The notes: generated by a model from the sequence alone, not told the origin. A DNA stretch of 64,000 nt from Paramarasmius palmivorus (GCA_037176845.1 JAYKXP010000072.1:237039-301038), one strand, 5' to 3'; shown: positions 46,414-58,645, counted from the stretch's first letter. Numbers and translations are program-made.

Positions 46414-46420
46414 TTAAATA
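46414..46420 (-). promoter_or_regulatory. TATA-like element of F-box/LRR-like paralog 2
   Basis: TATTTAA on the minus strand, 42 nt before the chosen ATG. It decides the start codon, because an ATG at 46414 would lie inside it. Confidence 0.5.
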
Positions 46421-46619
46421 GGCCTTGGTTAGTCATTTTCCCTTGTCATTCTCGCTTGTGTATGACGGTCGGCAACCCTGCGGCACGGTCCTCTTTTTGG
46501 CCGACGGCATGATAATCTGCAGGATAAGGTAAGAAAGACCCGCACATTCCTCGACCTAGAAGTGTACACGAACCTGTTAAAAACAACAGCGAGTCTTCTG
46601 AATCATTGTGGAACTGATC

Positions 46620-47900
46620 CAGGAATCAATAGACAAGGAGTAGGAACGTGAACGGGGCAATGTGTATTCGGATTGATAATAAATGAAAGGAAATGGGATG
46701 GATGGTGATGGTGAGTGATGAAACGTAACCGTATAAAAGCACAGTTGGAAGTGATAAGTATACGAGAGGACAGTAAGCGTTTCCTCAAGCCGCTAGTGCT
46801 GGGTGACGAAAAGGATATGTGACAAGAATATATAGGAAAAAGAGCAGCAAGTATCCTTCCCTTCAAGGATTAGGAAGTATGCTGAACCCGAATGAAAAAG
46901 CGACTGCGATCGAGTGAAGTGGAGAGGTGAGCGCAAGCCAATGCATGATGTGTGTGTGTCAAATATCGGCAACGTAACATTACTGCACGATTAGTGCTAC
47001 GGCCGTCAACTGGCTTAAAAGTTGACTCGAAAAGAGCTATCAAGAAGGCGTCATGGATGATGGATATGAGGGAAAGAGCTACAAAGACCAGTAGCTGCCT
47101 TGCTGGAACCCCAGTCTTCCTGGGTTCACTAATGAACGACCCAGTCCAACACTCCAAACCGTCACGGCACCCTCTCTCATCTGCGCGCCCTCAATGGAAA
47201 AATTCTGGAAGAGGTGGAAGATGAAAGGACTACAAAATGGCGGAATTATATGATGAAATCCGGGAACTGATAGACGACGAGGAATGACGCATAAACATCT
47301 ACAAATTCTGGAAGAGGCAGAAGATGAAAGGACTACAAAATGGCAGAATTATATGATGAAATCCGGGAACCAATAGACGAGGAATGAAACATGAACCAGA
47401 CAACGAGTGTGTGTGGATGATGATGGTGAGTGATGAAGTGTAACCGTATAAAAGCGCAGTTGGAAGAGATGAGTATACGAGAGGACAGTGAACGTTTTGC
47501 TGAAACAAGCACGGGCGCTGTGATGGAAAGTATACGTGACGAGAATATATAGGAAAAAGAGCAGCAAGTATCCCTCCCTTTCCAAGGATTAGGAAGTATA
47601 CTGGCCTGAAATGGAAAGCGTCTGCGATCGAGTGAAGTGGAGAGGTGAGCGAGAGGAAGGTGAGCGTTTCACCAGGCCCAATTCTGGCAAAGGAAGATAT
47701 CACGAAAGAGTTCATGAAGGTAAAAGTACCGGTGACGTCTGGGGACCAATAGACAAGGAATAGGAACATGAACCCGACAACCTGTGTTTGTGATTGATAA
47801 TAAATGAGAGGAAATGGGATGGATGATGATGGTGAGTGATGAAACGTAACTGTATAAGAGCACAGTTAGAAAAGAAGAGTATACAAGAGGACGGTGAGGT
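46620..47900. repeat. Cluster of diverged repeats (three long, two short copies)
   Basis: A unit of about 300 bp containing GTATAAAAGC, GTATACGAGAGGACAGT and TATATAGGAAAAAGAGCAG occurs at about 46620-46935 and 47370-47670, with a shorter copy at about 47740-47900. Separately, a unit of about 98 bp (AATTCTGGAAGAGG to AGGAATGA) occurs at about 47199-47287 and 47303-47390. No coding frame spans them. They separate the F-box/LRR-like pair from the dioxygenase gene. Confidence 0.7.
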
Positions 47901-47995
47901 AGTTGTTGGGTTCCATGTCATGATAAATGAAGTTGCGTAAGTGGATGTATTCAATGCAGGAAATCTGATATGATACATTGTGAGCGTCTATGTTC

Positions 47996-48270
47996 AATGC
48001 TGCGAAATGCGGACTTATGACTCACAAGCTGGTCAGCGAGAAGGTTAACGATTTTCAAGCTGAACTTTCGGTTGCAAAAGTCGAAGAGATCCTCGGTATA
48101 GACCTTGGATTCATACCCCAGCTGGGGTTGGCTTTGACGGATTCGACCTGATGGTTAACGATTTTCAAGCTGAACTTTCGGTTGCAAAAGTTGAAGAGAT
48201 CCTTGGTATAGACCTTCGATTCATACTCCGGCTGGGGGCGTTTGGCTTTGACGGATTCGAGCTAATGACG
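47996..48270 (+). repeat. Coding-like repeat, left copies
   Basis: A plus-strand frame reads HKLVSEKVNDFQAELSVAKV EEILGIDL, and most of it is repeated in tandem about 108 bp further on (VNDFQAELSVAKVEEILGID). A third copy lies at 57003-57087 in the same orientation. The frame stays open in each copy despite sequence differences. The source gene is not identified. Confidence 0.65.
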
Positions 48271-48484
48271 ACTTCCACAGATCTTCTTTCCCCATCAATA
48301 TCTGTTACCGACGCCAGGATCTAATCTGTGAGAGGAACCATCTGTCATCGACAAGAGGAAAGATGGAGAGCGATACAGTCGCTAGAGCAAAGAAGGATAA
48401 ATATGATAGGGAAGGGAGAAGAGAGCGAACTAGATGAAACCGCAAAAAGGAGAGGCCTGCATTTTTGTAGTACCGTCCATACCC

Positions 48485-51400
48485 CTAGTTGCACGGATAA
48501 AATCTACCGTATTTACAACCGCCGTGTTCTTGTACAAAACAGTTATAACTGAGCCGCTGCTTGTCTGCCTCCAGCAAGCCATTGGGCCCCGTCATATAGT
48601 TATACAGTTCGACAAAACCTTCGGCTATCTGGCTCTTAGCACATCCAAGCCGGATCAGAGTTTTTGCCATCCCTCGGTTTAACCATTGAACTATCTTTCC
48701 CATAGTCTGGACATCCGGTTGAGCAACAACGCCTGCGTATACCAAGTCAACGGTTAACAGATAGGCTGTTAATTTCCCGACTTTGGGAAAATGCGAGCTA
48801 GAGGCCATGGTCTTGCAGAGCATGAAAAAGTCAAGATCATCCTCGAATAACATCTCATGGAGGATGCTACCAGCGGAAAAGTACTGTGAAGCATATTGTG
48901 TCCCACGCCCACTCGGTGTTCCGTAGGCGAAGGGATTACACCAGAAGTTCTCATGCGGGTTCTGTGAATGTAATGTTTCCCAGTCTGCCAAGGAATTGAA
49001 GTGGAATGGATGATTGACCTGTAACAACGCCGGCGAGTTGTAAAAAATGGCTCGAAACATGATGGCCGATGCTAAACCGGCACTGGTCCTAATATGCGAT
49101 GCTGAAAACGGACCATTGGCATTGAGAATCTTCCTACGGGAAGGTGCGAGTTCTCGAGCTGGTAGGAAGAAATCTAGATTCTGTCTGGCTTCTTCTTCAC
49201 GTGGAAGGATGAGGGCTTGAGATGCCGGATCCAGCAAACATAGCGATTGCGTCATGAACAGACGAAAGGCATCGCAACCCTCCTGGCTCAGTCCAGAATT
49301 TCCCACAAAAACCGGGGAGGATGGCTGGACGACAGGTGAAACCGACGAAGGGTCTATAAAGCGTTCGAAGGCCTTCTGAAGTATATCCATCTTCTCGTGG
49401 AACCATGTCGAGGAAAGAAAAGGATGCGACTCTATCTCCTTCTCCAATGCTTCGATGTTGGCTGCTGTCAATTTCCGTTGATGGGCACGTTTCTGCGGTA
49501 ATAACAGTGACCCATCTTTGTATACAGCCCAAATAGGATCGAGTAAAAAGGCTGCAGATGAAAGGTGCCGGTGAACAATTGACAAGAAGTCACCGACACC
49601 AGCATCAATTACGGGTATGCCCAACCACTGAGAAATAACGGACAAAGCCACGCTTTTGATAATCTGAGCCTGGTTCCTGGAATTTGCCCTTCCAGTAAAA
49701 CGGATGTATGCAATGCGAGTGGCCCAATCATCTATATAGGTAGATGAAGCAAATGACAACACCGTGTCATGCGGGGGGTGTAGTGAAGACTGAGAACCAA
49801 AGTATGCCATAACATCTCGCAGCAAACGAGAAACCCATGATCGACCCTCATAGATGGCTTCCAGACATGCAGAGAGCCATTCCACAAAGGCAAGATGGCA
49901 ACGCAAGAGAGTATGGCGAAGGATGCATGCTTCTGCTTGTTGCACAGACTCTGACACGAGCACACTTTGAATCTTGGGTAAACATTCTGCGACGGACTTG
50001 AAAGCCATTTCCGAAACGGGATTGCGTTTCTGAAGGCGATGACAACAATCCACCAGAGCCCGAAGGTCTTCATGACCTTCTGGACGTTGAAATGCTTGGA
50101 TTGCCATGGTCAAGTCTCCAATCAACGAGGTAATGCAATGTGGCGTCAACATTTGCATAACGGGAAAAACTACATCCACAAAAATTAAGCACGGGTAAAA
50201 TGGTTACAATTGACTTATAATCTACCTGAGTGCTGGAGGCTATCATAGGTTGGCATCGTAGATGTTGATGAAGCCTCGGAAGAAGCAAGCGGTGGAGAGT
50301 ATCCACGTAGATGGATTAACATCGATGATTCTGTACACTCGATCAGTAAAAGATCTTGTGTAGATACCTCATGTACATACCAGACGTTGGAAACTCATCC
50401 TCGTCCGAAACAGAATGTCTGTCAAAGACAGAGCCATCAAAAGTAGACTCGCCATCGGAGACAGATATTTCTTCTTCTTCAGTCTTCTCCATAGCCGAAG
50501 GAGGCGACATATTGATATCATCATTCCCGTCCACCGAACTAGGCATCGGAGTTGGAGAGCAGGCACCCATGAGAAAGAGCGGTTCACCATGGGTAATTCC
50601 TTCATCAAGACGTTCAGCATCAGCACTACAACGAAGGCTGATGTGGTCGTCATGGATGGGTGCTGAAGAGACGGAGTACCTGGGAGAGGTGTGCGCATTC
50701 TCGGTATTGTAATTGTCTTCGAGGATATGTTCTACACCATCAAGTCCGCACCTCACCTGCTCATCGTGCGAAGTGAAGGGGGTGTCGACATTAACATCCA
50801 TTGAAGCATCTTCGTCAGCTGAATGATCACGTTCCAAGGCCTTTTCGAAATCGGGACATAGGAATCCGGGGGGTTCAAACATGAGGGTGGAATATCCATT
50901 GGAAAGGCCTGGTAAGGTAACGTCGACAGCGTCTTCAGGACAAGGCGTCATGTCCAAGGATGGGTGCCACATGCCTTCGGTTTGCGTATGACTCAGTAAC
51001 TTGGCTAACAACAGTTCAGCTACAAGACAACACTGAAGACAGCATCCTTACCTTTCTTTTTGTTCCTAAGAATGCTCCTGATTGTGGGCACTTCAACTAC
51101 CACATGATCAGGACGTTGACGTCGGTGGATCGCCTTCAATCTCACAACTTTTTTTGGTTTGCCAACTACAAGCAGCTTGAGTTGTGGAGTAAGCCATTGG
51201 GAACAGAAATCTTACCGGTCAGTGACGAGATTGCCCATAACTTTACTGACCCGGGTTTGGAACCTCGCAGTCGGTTGACAAATTGAGCCCCGGAGCGAGT
51301 ATGTTTGGAGCTTTGCAAGATCTTCACCGTCTTGGTCTTCTTGGGTTTGGTCTTTGTAGTCTTGACCTTTATTGATGGAGGATCGTCAGCCGATACAGGA

Positions 51401-53641
51401 TTGGGCACAGCGAAGTAATTTGCTGGAAAAACAATCAACACGTCTGGAAAGAACGACGATAAATACAAGGACATACCAACAGCAATTCCTCGATCGGCCG
51501 CCAGCCCCTTCTGGCGATCGAGGAAACCGGTAAAGACTTTGTAATGACCAGGTATAAAACGAGCATTTGATGCTTGCAGCATTGCCGAAGCTAGTTTTGC
51601 TTTCTGGCGTATTGAAAGAGATGACCATTCTGAAGAGTATGTATTAGTAGTGAATTGATGTGCGTAGGAAAGAGATCAATCACCGTCGAAGATACACGGT
51701 TCCTTCAGGGTATCGCTGTTTGGTGCCAGAGGCCAGGGATCTGGGTGAACGCCATCCTGAGTGAACGCCATTCGGAACGCGTCGTAATCAACATCGTATG
51801 TATGATTCCCGCTAGGTCGTCCTGAAGCCTTAACAATGCTGAAGAATGCACGATTGCAGAAGCTGAAAAGTTCGTGGGGGTCGATCATTGTTTTGGCGTC
51901 GTTGAAGAAATTCAAATGAGAAACGGTATTGGAAGGTAATCTGCATGTCATCAGCAGATACGTTTATCTGATAGAGGAGGCACCTACTCGCTATACCGAG
52001 CAGAAAAAGTCTTCAACAAACTCCTGTCTGTAGTTCTAAAGCAGCATAAGATACTGGATAATACAAAGGTACTTGTCACTTACGGAGAAAATGGACCCAA
52101 AGGAAAATCGGCCATCTCTTCGGTAACTTGAATCGGTAGCTTGCAGGCAGGGTTCGGATCAGGGGAAATGTTCAGGACTGCACTCCCGTCCAGGACTGCA
52201 CCTTGTGGGTAACAAATAAAGGCCCATCGAGACGCGCTGGCCGGGATATCAGAATCCTGAGCCTCATCATTTGTAGTGAGGGGATAGGTCGAACCGTGGC
52301 GCTTTAGGCCATAGAAATAAATCGCAACGAAGCCATCAAGCTTGACGTAGATGCCCAACTCCGTATAATGAATACGCCCGCCCTCGAATGATGGGGGTAG
52401 ATCGCTGAAAGCTATCATTTGGGACCCACATCCAGGAAAGTCTCGATCATCTGTATGACGATCACCAAATTTCTTCATCTCGGTAATACTAGTCTGTTCA
52501 GTGCCTGTACTTATTTAGTATGAGTTTAGCAATGGTCAAACCTTCACTCACTCGCTTTCTTCAACCTAACACCCGCGAGATTCAACTGTCCACCAGTCCA
52601 CATTACGTTATCGTCATGTCCAACTTTGGGAACATTATTGGCACTGGCGTTAGCGCCAAGTATCGAGTGCTCGTCGGGCAGGTAAATTTTCATGTGTTCT
52701 GTCCCGAATTCAATAGCGGCCTATAGAGATGAATGAGTTCGGTCAACAAATGATAAGATCAATTGTTACCTTGTTGAGCTCTGAACAAGTTTCGATAAAC
52801 TCTTCGTCGTCCGACGACCAAGACGCATCACTGCGTGACGTTTTGAGGCTCAGCGAAGGGGTTGCTATGTTGGGGATAGCTTGGTGACTCAGATTGGTAC
52901 TGTAACAGCGTGCTTCTTTCCGAACAGGCTTTGCTCGACCTTGTTTGTCAAACCAGGCCGAATTACGCTCGCGGGTATCGTCGGGACCCAAGGTCCGCTC
53001 ACGGAGTGACTGGAACTTGGATACCCATTCATCCCAGCGCTGCTGGCCATAAACGTCCCTTGGAGAGTGAGAATGATGAGCCTTTGACTGACAATAGGAA
53101 CTACAATCCACATACCGATGTACTACATAGATGAGACAAACATCATTTAGGACATCTACTTTACTGAGCGAACAGTCTCTCGCCCAAACGATGTCGCCCG
53201 GTCGCAGTTCGATGAGCCCTGAAGGGGTAATTAGAGCCGAACGGGTATAATTGAGAAGATACATTTACCTTCAGAAGCCATGGCTGAGTTTGGACCCATA
53301 GGTATCTTGACGTTGTCGGCAAAGGCATTGAACTGGGTATTGGCGTTGGAATCCAGAGAATTCCAAGCGATGACGAAGTCGCGCCCATTGTTATGCAGGC
53401 GAGGGTGTCGTTTTGGGTGAGGATCTATGGTTTTATAGAACGTAGGAAGACCTGCAGACCGATAGGGCACCGCAGGATCTTCATAGAGTTCGACGCCGAC
53501 TTGGAATTCTGGGGGTAGAACTGGGTGCACCCACGTGGTGTCAGGACTCGTTTCCGGAAGTTCTATCTTCGCGAGGGTTTGGAAAGCATCGACCAGTCGC
53601 TTGATAGCACCAGCGTCAAGCGTAGAGATGCTGAAAGTCAT
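48485..53641 (-). CDS. Large protein with TET/JBP-like 2OG-Fe(II) dioxygenase core
   Basis: Thirteen exons: 53641-53269, 53218-53116, 53058-52770, 52720-52552, 52504-52084, 52035-51997, 51940-51684, 51629-51477, 51422-51216, 51165-51052, 51019-50381, 50330-50226, 50169-48485; 1517 residues, every junction in frame. The double-stranded beta-helix core has H328 and D330 (GDRHTDDRD), then SFEGGRIHYTELGIYVKLDG, H381 (GLKRHGSTYP) and R404 (ASRWAFICYP): the HxD, H and R set that binds Fe(II) and 2-oxoglutarate. The order F.GG..ELG..HG..R resembles TET/JBP nucleic-acid oxygenases, expanded in mushrooms. A basic Lys/Arg-rich linker (KTTKTKPKKTKTVK; GKPKKVVRLKAIHRRQR) and a long acidic Ser-rich stretch lead to an uncharacterised 600-residue C-terminal domain. 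The 57-nt intron 2 is in frame either way. Substrate is inferred. Confidence 0.75.
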
Positions 53642-54544
53642 GGTATTGGGAAGAGGAAGATAGGAGAGGCTCAGATAGAGCCGGTACTCCTAAATAAACA
53701 CCCAGCATTGGAAATTGTAGAAAACCGAAACTCCGGCGCCATGGGGCGAGGAGATCGATCGCAGCGTTGGCTGAGTAAGGACTGGCGCATTTGCACGCAA
53801 ACGCGCCATCAATTACTAAGATAATCGCGTTGACCACTGTCGAACGGCGGCCGGCTGAAAGTTGACCTTGGCGGAGACCAGTACGGGAGTACATCGTAAT
53901 TCCACCCAATAATACACGAGCAGAATGGCCTACGAGGGTAGACCATAGTCGAAGAGCAGGAAGGGAGAGGAATAGTTCATTTTATTTAGCTGGACCATGT
54001 AGTTGAAACTTGAATCGGACCCGTTCAGGACAGCCAGTCAACACGCTGGAAAACAGTCAGTAATGACAAAATGCTAAAAGAGAAGGTAGAGTTGGATACA
54101 CACGTAAAGAGCAAGCAACAAATGCTCTTGGTATCCAGAAGGTCACGGTAAGGGAGCGATAGAGGAAGAAGACGAGTTTTCAGAACAAGGAATGGCGCCG
54201 ACATTCAGTCGGGCACTAAGGGGAATGCATCAGAGACGTTCAGTCTATGGATGCAGGAGATCACCGAGACATTCAGTCTGCGGCGGGTGCGGGGAGCATA
54301 AAGAAAGAGGAATAGAGAGAAGGTGGTGGAGGTGAGAAGCAGACCGTAGACTGTGGGAACTTGACAACGCATCTTCTTCTCCTCGGGCTTACCTCGGGCT
54401 ACTACCTTCCTGTTCGAACGTTGACCCCATCCTTCAATTTCTCTTCTTTTTTATCACTCAATCCGAGTATTGCTGACTGAAAGTCACAGTATCCCTGAGG
54501 AATTGAACATTCCTTCAGGCCCACTCCCTTAGCGTTGAGACTGA
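53642..54544. other. Shared divergent promoter region
   Basis: About 900 bp between the start of the dioxygenase gene (minus) and the next gene (plus). No coding frame is supported. A pair of GACATTCAGTC-like strings lies near 54200-54280. Confidence 0.4.
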
Positions 54545-56823
54545 ATGTCAAGCGCTTTTCATTCCTTACCGCCTAACATGTCCTCTTCCTCGAGACTTTA
54601 TGCAGCAACAGAAGATGGTCAATGGATCATAACAACCACCAACGCATCTTACGTCCCCCGCCCATTCTTTGGAACACGACGAGTATACGAACGATGTGAT
54701 TTCTTCTTCGGAGAGGCAGATTGCCTCCTCTATCCCCAACCCTATATTCCGGATCGCTGTCATTGGGCCGTAATACCGCGTATGCCAACAAAAAAAAACG
54801 ATGATCGTCGAAAATGGTGGATTATGTTGGGTGAGGAGGACTTCGAGGAAAAGAGAGGGAGTGTATCAGGCATGGGGAAGTGGAAAGGGACGGCGTTGGA
54901 AAGATTTAAACAGGACTTCCTGGAGTTGAAGAAACGTGCGACGGCGCATTGCGAGAGTCGCAAACTATCAGGACAATCACCCAATATCGTCGTATCTGTC
55001 CTTAGCTATCAGCTTGACATCGTACTTGGATATCTCCTCCATCACATTGCCCCGAGACGTGTCGTGCAACGGCTTCTCCGATGCTTCCAGCGTTGGTATC
55101 TGGAGCTGACCGCAGCGCTGGATTGGTTTGAACTCTTCAGACCGTTAATGGAGGGCAAAGCGGTTCCGCCACAGACAGGGAAAACCGACAGAGTAGGGAC
55201 TTTCACAACCAATGACATAGATCGTCAGCACTTGCGTAGTGCAGGAATTCCGGTTTGGCACATTCAACCAGGTGTGGAACAGCCTTTTACAGGCTTCTTT
55301 GCGGAAGTGGCAGTTCAAACGCCAGAGGACATGGGCATCGAGTTAGAGATAGGTCGTGAAGCGCAATGTGTATTCGAAGGAGGCAGCGACACGGTAGCTC
55401 GTGCCATTGCAATCGAAAACTATCTCAGGTCTCTCACAAAGCCGGGTAACCCTTTCGCTGCGTCTTTCGCAGACCCTGTTTCATCTGCGGTATCGTCTAC
55501 GCCAGGTACGTGTGTATTGTCAGCAGTTGAAACTATAGCTGACTGCGTTTGTCACAGGATCCACATCAATTACGCTTCCAGGACATCCAGTCTCAGAAAG
55601 AGGAACATCTGCAGCAGGTAGGACTCAGAGGTTTATGCCAAGACTGTTACTTGACGCTAACATGATAATTACAGGATCTACATCGAGCGCACTCCCTGCA
55701 CGTCCACTAGCTACAAAAGATAAACGTCATCAACCATGTAGGTTTGCTCAATAGTTGTTCATTGATGTTACTAATAGACATGTGTGCAGACAAGAAAGGA
55801 AGCCAGGTAGACAAGAACACGAAACAAGTGAACCGAGACAAGTTCGCAGAGATAACGAAGCCGTATTCACCACCAACACCTCCGTTTTGGATTACGGCAC
55901 TTGCAGGTATCGACCGAAAAAACAAACTGCGTAAGGAAGAAATCACCAACTCGGGATATGTATTCCCAGATCCAGGAATGTTCGTAGTAGCACCAGAGGA
56001 GAAACTCGAGCGATACATACGTGCTTGGCTCGATCTACGCGAAGTCCTCACTTTCCGCGTGATGATGCGACCAGCATGTCTGGCCTCCGTTGCATGGAGT
56101 CCACAGCAGTGGAGGTTACTTCTCGCCCTTACCGACGGCCATCCTTCTGCCTCCGGGACCTTCATGGACCAATCACGCAAATCGGTGGACTGCTTGTTGG
56201 GCGAATGCTTGACCTTCTATGGCATATCGTGACGAAGGGATGCTGCTGTGGTCGCACAGTATAGCTTTCAATGGCGTGGCAAGGAGTACCCGATTGGGAA
56301 GTTAAAAGATGTTCGCATTGTGCAGGAGATTTTGTGGGAGATATATGAATTGAATTTTCGCTCCGAGTTCCACGCTCTAGACACGATATTACGTCGAAAC
56401 CGGACAGAACAGAACGTTGACGCCTGGGGATCGATGTATCAACCTGATAACCCCAATGACTTTCATCGATGTCATGAGGAAGTTCAGGCATGTTTCCCTC
56501 GACCCAAAGGGAACACAGCACAATCACCATTGGAAATCAGATGGGAACTGGCGTCGCAAGGAGTAGCGGGGTCGACGGTGTTGTCCAGAGCACGGTATAT
56601 CCTCCATATGAAGGAAGTTTTGAAGACTTGGCCTGGGAGTAACACTGTCCCGGTACTGCAGACGGAACGTCATCAAGTAGAGCAGTTTCAGGAAACGGAG
56701 CTCAGCCAACTGGAGGAAGCTGTCGCGGGATTTTACTGTCAGACTTTCTACAAGATGTTTGGCCGGCCACCGATCATCCCGCACCGCTTGGATCCGACAA
56801 CTCAGATGAATAGGAGATCGTGA
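54545..56823 (+). pseudogene. Uncharacterised mushroom multi-gene-family protein, one in-frame TGA
   Basis: Four exons: 54545-55505, 55558-55617, 55675-55737, 55790-56823, with frame closing over 706 codons except for a TGA at 56230-56232. Reading continues in the same frame after it for 196 codons with similar composition, ending FGRPPIIPHRLDPTTQ. Recognisable family features: a start region with CDFFFGEADCLLYPQPYIPD and HWAVIPRMP, a middle GTFTTNDIDRQHLRSAGIPVWHI, then WLDLREVLTFRVMMR, QEILWEIYELNFRSEFHALD and EAVAGFYCQTFYKMFGRPP. I know such proteins as an expanded, functionally unknown family in Agaricomycetes. No single intron of normal length that keeps the frame removes the TGA with good sites. 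It is a recent nonsense mutation, readthrough, or an error. Head-to-head with the dioxygenase gene. Confidence 0.6.
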
Positions 56824-57002
56824 TTCATAATACTTAGCATTGTTGTTGATATTCTGGGTATTCATACTGTAGTTATCTAACCGTATTTCCGCTTTCTTGT
56901 ACTACGCCACTGGGCTTTTGTTCAATCAAACTGCATACGCGCAAGACACAGAGACGGAACTGAGATCTTCTACATGCAACAAAGATTAAAGAGTGCGGCT
57001 CT

Positions 57003-57087
57003 ATGACTCTACAAGCTGGTCAGCGAGAAGCATGGCAAATTTCAAGCTGAACTTTCGGTTGCAAAAGTTGAAGAGATCGTCTTATAG
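57003..57087 (+). repeat. Coding-like repeat, right copy
   Basis: Reads KLVSEKHGKFQAELSVAKV EEIVL then a stop, and matches the copies at 47996-48270 in the same orientation. It lies about 180 bp after the stop of the family protein at 56823. Confidence 0.65.
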
Positions 57088-57165
57088 ATCTACTGCGTAA
57101 CACATCTGAGAAACATTATGGGCTTGCATTGCCATTTAGCGTAAACAATTGAGCACTGCATGAAA

Positions 57166-58645
57166 TTACAGGATATTGTTGGTTCCGACGTTATCTAATA
57201 TGGTACTGAGGAGCCAGTGATGCATAGCGACTCTTGAGTCCTTCTTCTCCGCTTCTGGGTCCTCCTCGTCTTCGTACCTGTTTTCCAGGAGCTGAATAAG
57301 ATAAGGCGCAGGAAGTAGCACCAATCGCGGGCAAGTTCTGAACCTGCATACCCCCTGCTCCAAGAATGATATTCTATGGCCTACGGACTCTCTTGAGTAT
57401 GATTCATCTGTTTCGTCCACGAGTCGGACCTAAAAACAAAGATATGTAAACTATGACAAAGCTGTCAGCAGAAAGGCTCACCTCTATCTTGGGTTCGTCT
57501 AGTAAGACGAACGGAACTCCCGTTGCAGCCCAACAAAACATCCTACAGCGAAAAGTATCGCCACTTGGACCGTCTGAGATCGTGTCTTCAAGATTAACTC
57601 CCTTGTTGAACCTGCTTGAAACAGCACTAAGGAGTTGTGGGCATGGGATGCCTCTGCCTTCTAGAAAGTCCCGGAGAATGTCCTCCACCGTTCGCATTGA
57701 CTGATAGAGAGGGTTCGCTAACATAGCTTGGGAAAGTTTCGCGCGGGTTTCCTCCTTCATCGTCTTGGTGAAGGTAATCCGTAGGGAGCTGTACCCGGAT
57801 ATGTTGCAGGTATACACGCTGCTCACGAGAGCTGCAGGCCCACCCTTGTACGCTTGAGCAACCTGGAATGGGATATTAGCCAAGGATTCCTTGCTACAAA
57901 CCTTTGAAACTTACCCTTCCTAGAGTCATCTTGCCTTCCAGGCATGGAAGCATAAAACCCTCAAGGAATGCCTGAAAGTAAGGGTGCTGAATAGGCTCAG
58001 GACCGACTACTACGTGTCGGAGCATCTGCCAGCCGAACTGCTTGTGCATTTCCTCACTCCGGCCAGTAAAAGCAGAGGGCTAGACGAGAAGTAATCAGCA
58101 AGTTAAGCGAGTCAATGCAGTTGTAACCTTACCATAGTCTCATGATAATTTATCAGGTGAATTGCGACTTCTTGGGGTATGGTGTCTGTTGCGGAGAGAG
58201 ATATCCAAATGGAGAGGATCTTGAATAGCTCTGGAAACCACGTGGAAACCAGGCTTTTCGTGAGGGAGGCAGGGTTGTTGTCATAAAGTAGGTAGATGAG
58301 AAGAAGGGGATTGATTGGGTCCACTGGGTAACCGTAAAGAAGACAAAGCCCAACAATTGCCCCTAGAAGTTGGAGATCTCGCTTCTTGGTGTCAGACATC
58401 AATAGGGCGGATTGTGCGGGAATAGTGGCAAGAGTACAGAAGCCTCCGTAACGAAGGCGAAGGAACTCTGACCTATCGAGTTTCCAGGTATTCCTTTGCG
58501 AGGGTATGCACTACCTCCCGTTCAATGACCTGGCCCTGATGTAACTTCGTAGTCTGGCCCGTCAAGATTAGCTTCAGTCCTAGGCAAAAAAAAAAGAAAA
58601 CAAGAAGTCAAAAGCTATCACGACCAACGGTATTATCAACTCACT
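57166..58645 (-). pseudogene. Decaying gene with HECT-C-lobe-like C-terminus (3' part)
   Basis: Exons from the 3' end: 57166-57429, 57482-57862, 57915-58079, 58133 to about 58472, 58474-58571, and an exon ending at 58645. Pieces in order: SITGYDLEGLTAIWKRKI, LTGQTTKLHQGQVIEREVVH, GGFCTLATIPAQSALL, LGAIVGLCLLYGYPVDPINP, EGFMLPCLEGKMTLG, RDFLEGRGIPCPQLL, FRCRMFCWAATGVPFVL, FRTCPRLVLLPAPYLIQLL, HHWLLSTIL. The first, fourth and last exons join in phase 0, but a one-base shift at 58473-58475 (TAG) interrupts the protein between YLETR and DRSEF. FRTC followed by LP..Y..L resembles the catalytic-Cys end of HECT ubiquitin ligases; it is also a family common in mushroom accessory regions. The HECT link is tentative. 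Confidence 0.5.

Noticed and set aside
53059..53115. Reading straight through intron 2 of the dioxygenase gene
   Set aside because: The 57-nt stretch is in frame, so retention is possible, but it has a GTATGT donor and a proper acceptor and its residues look unlike the flanking domain; splicing is preferred.
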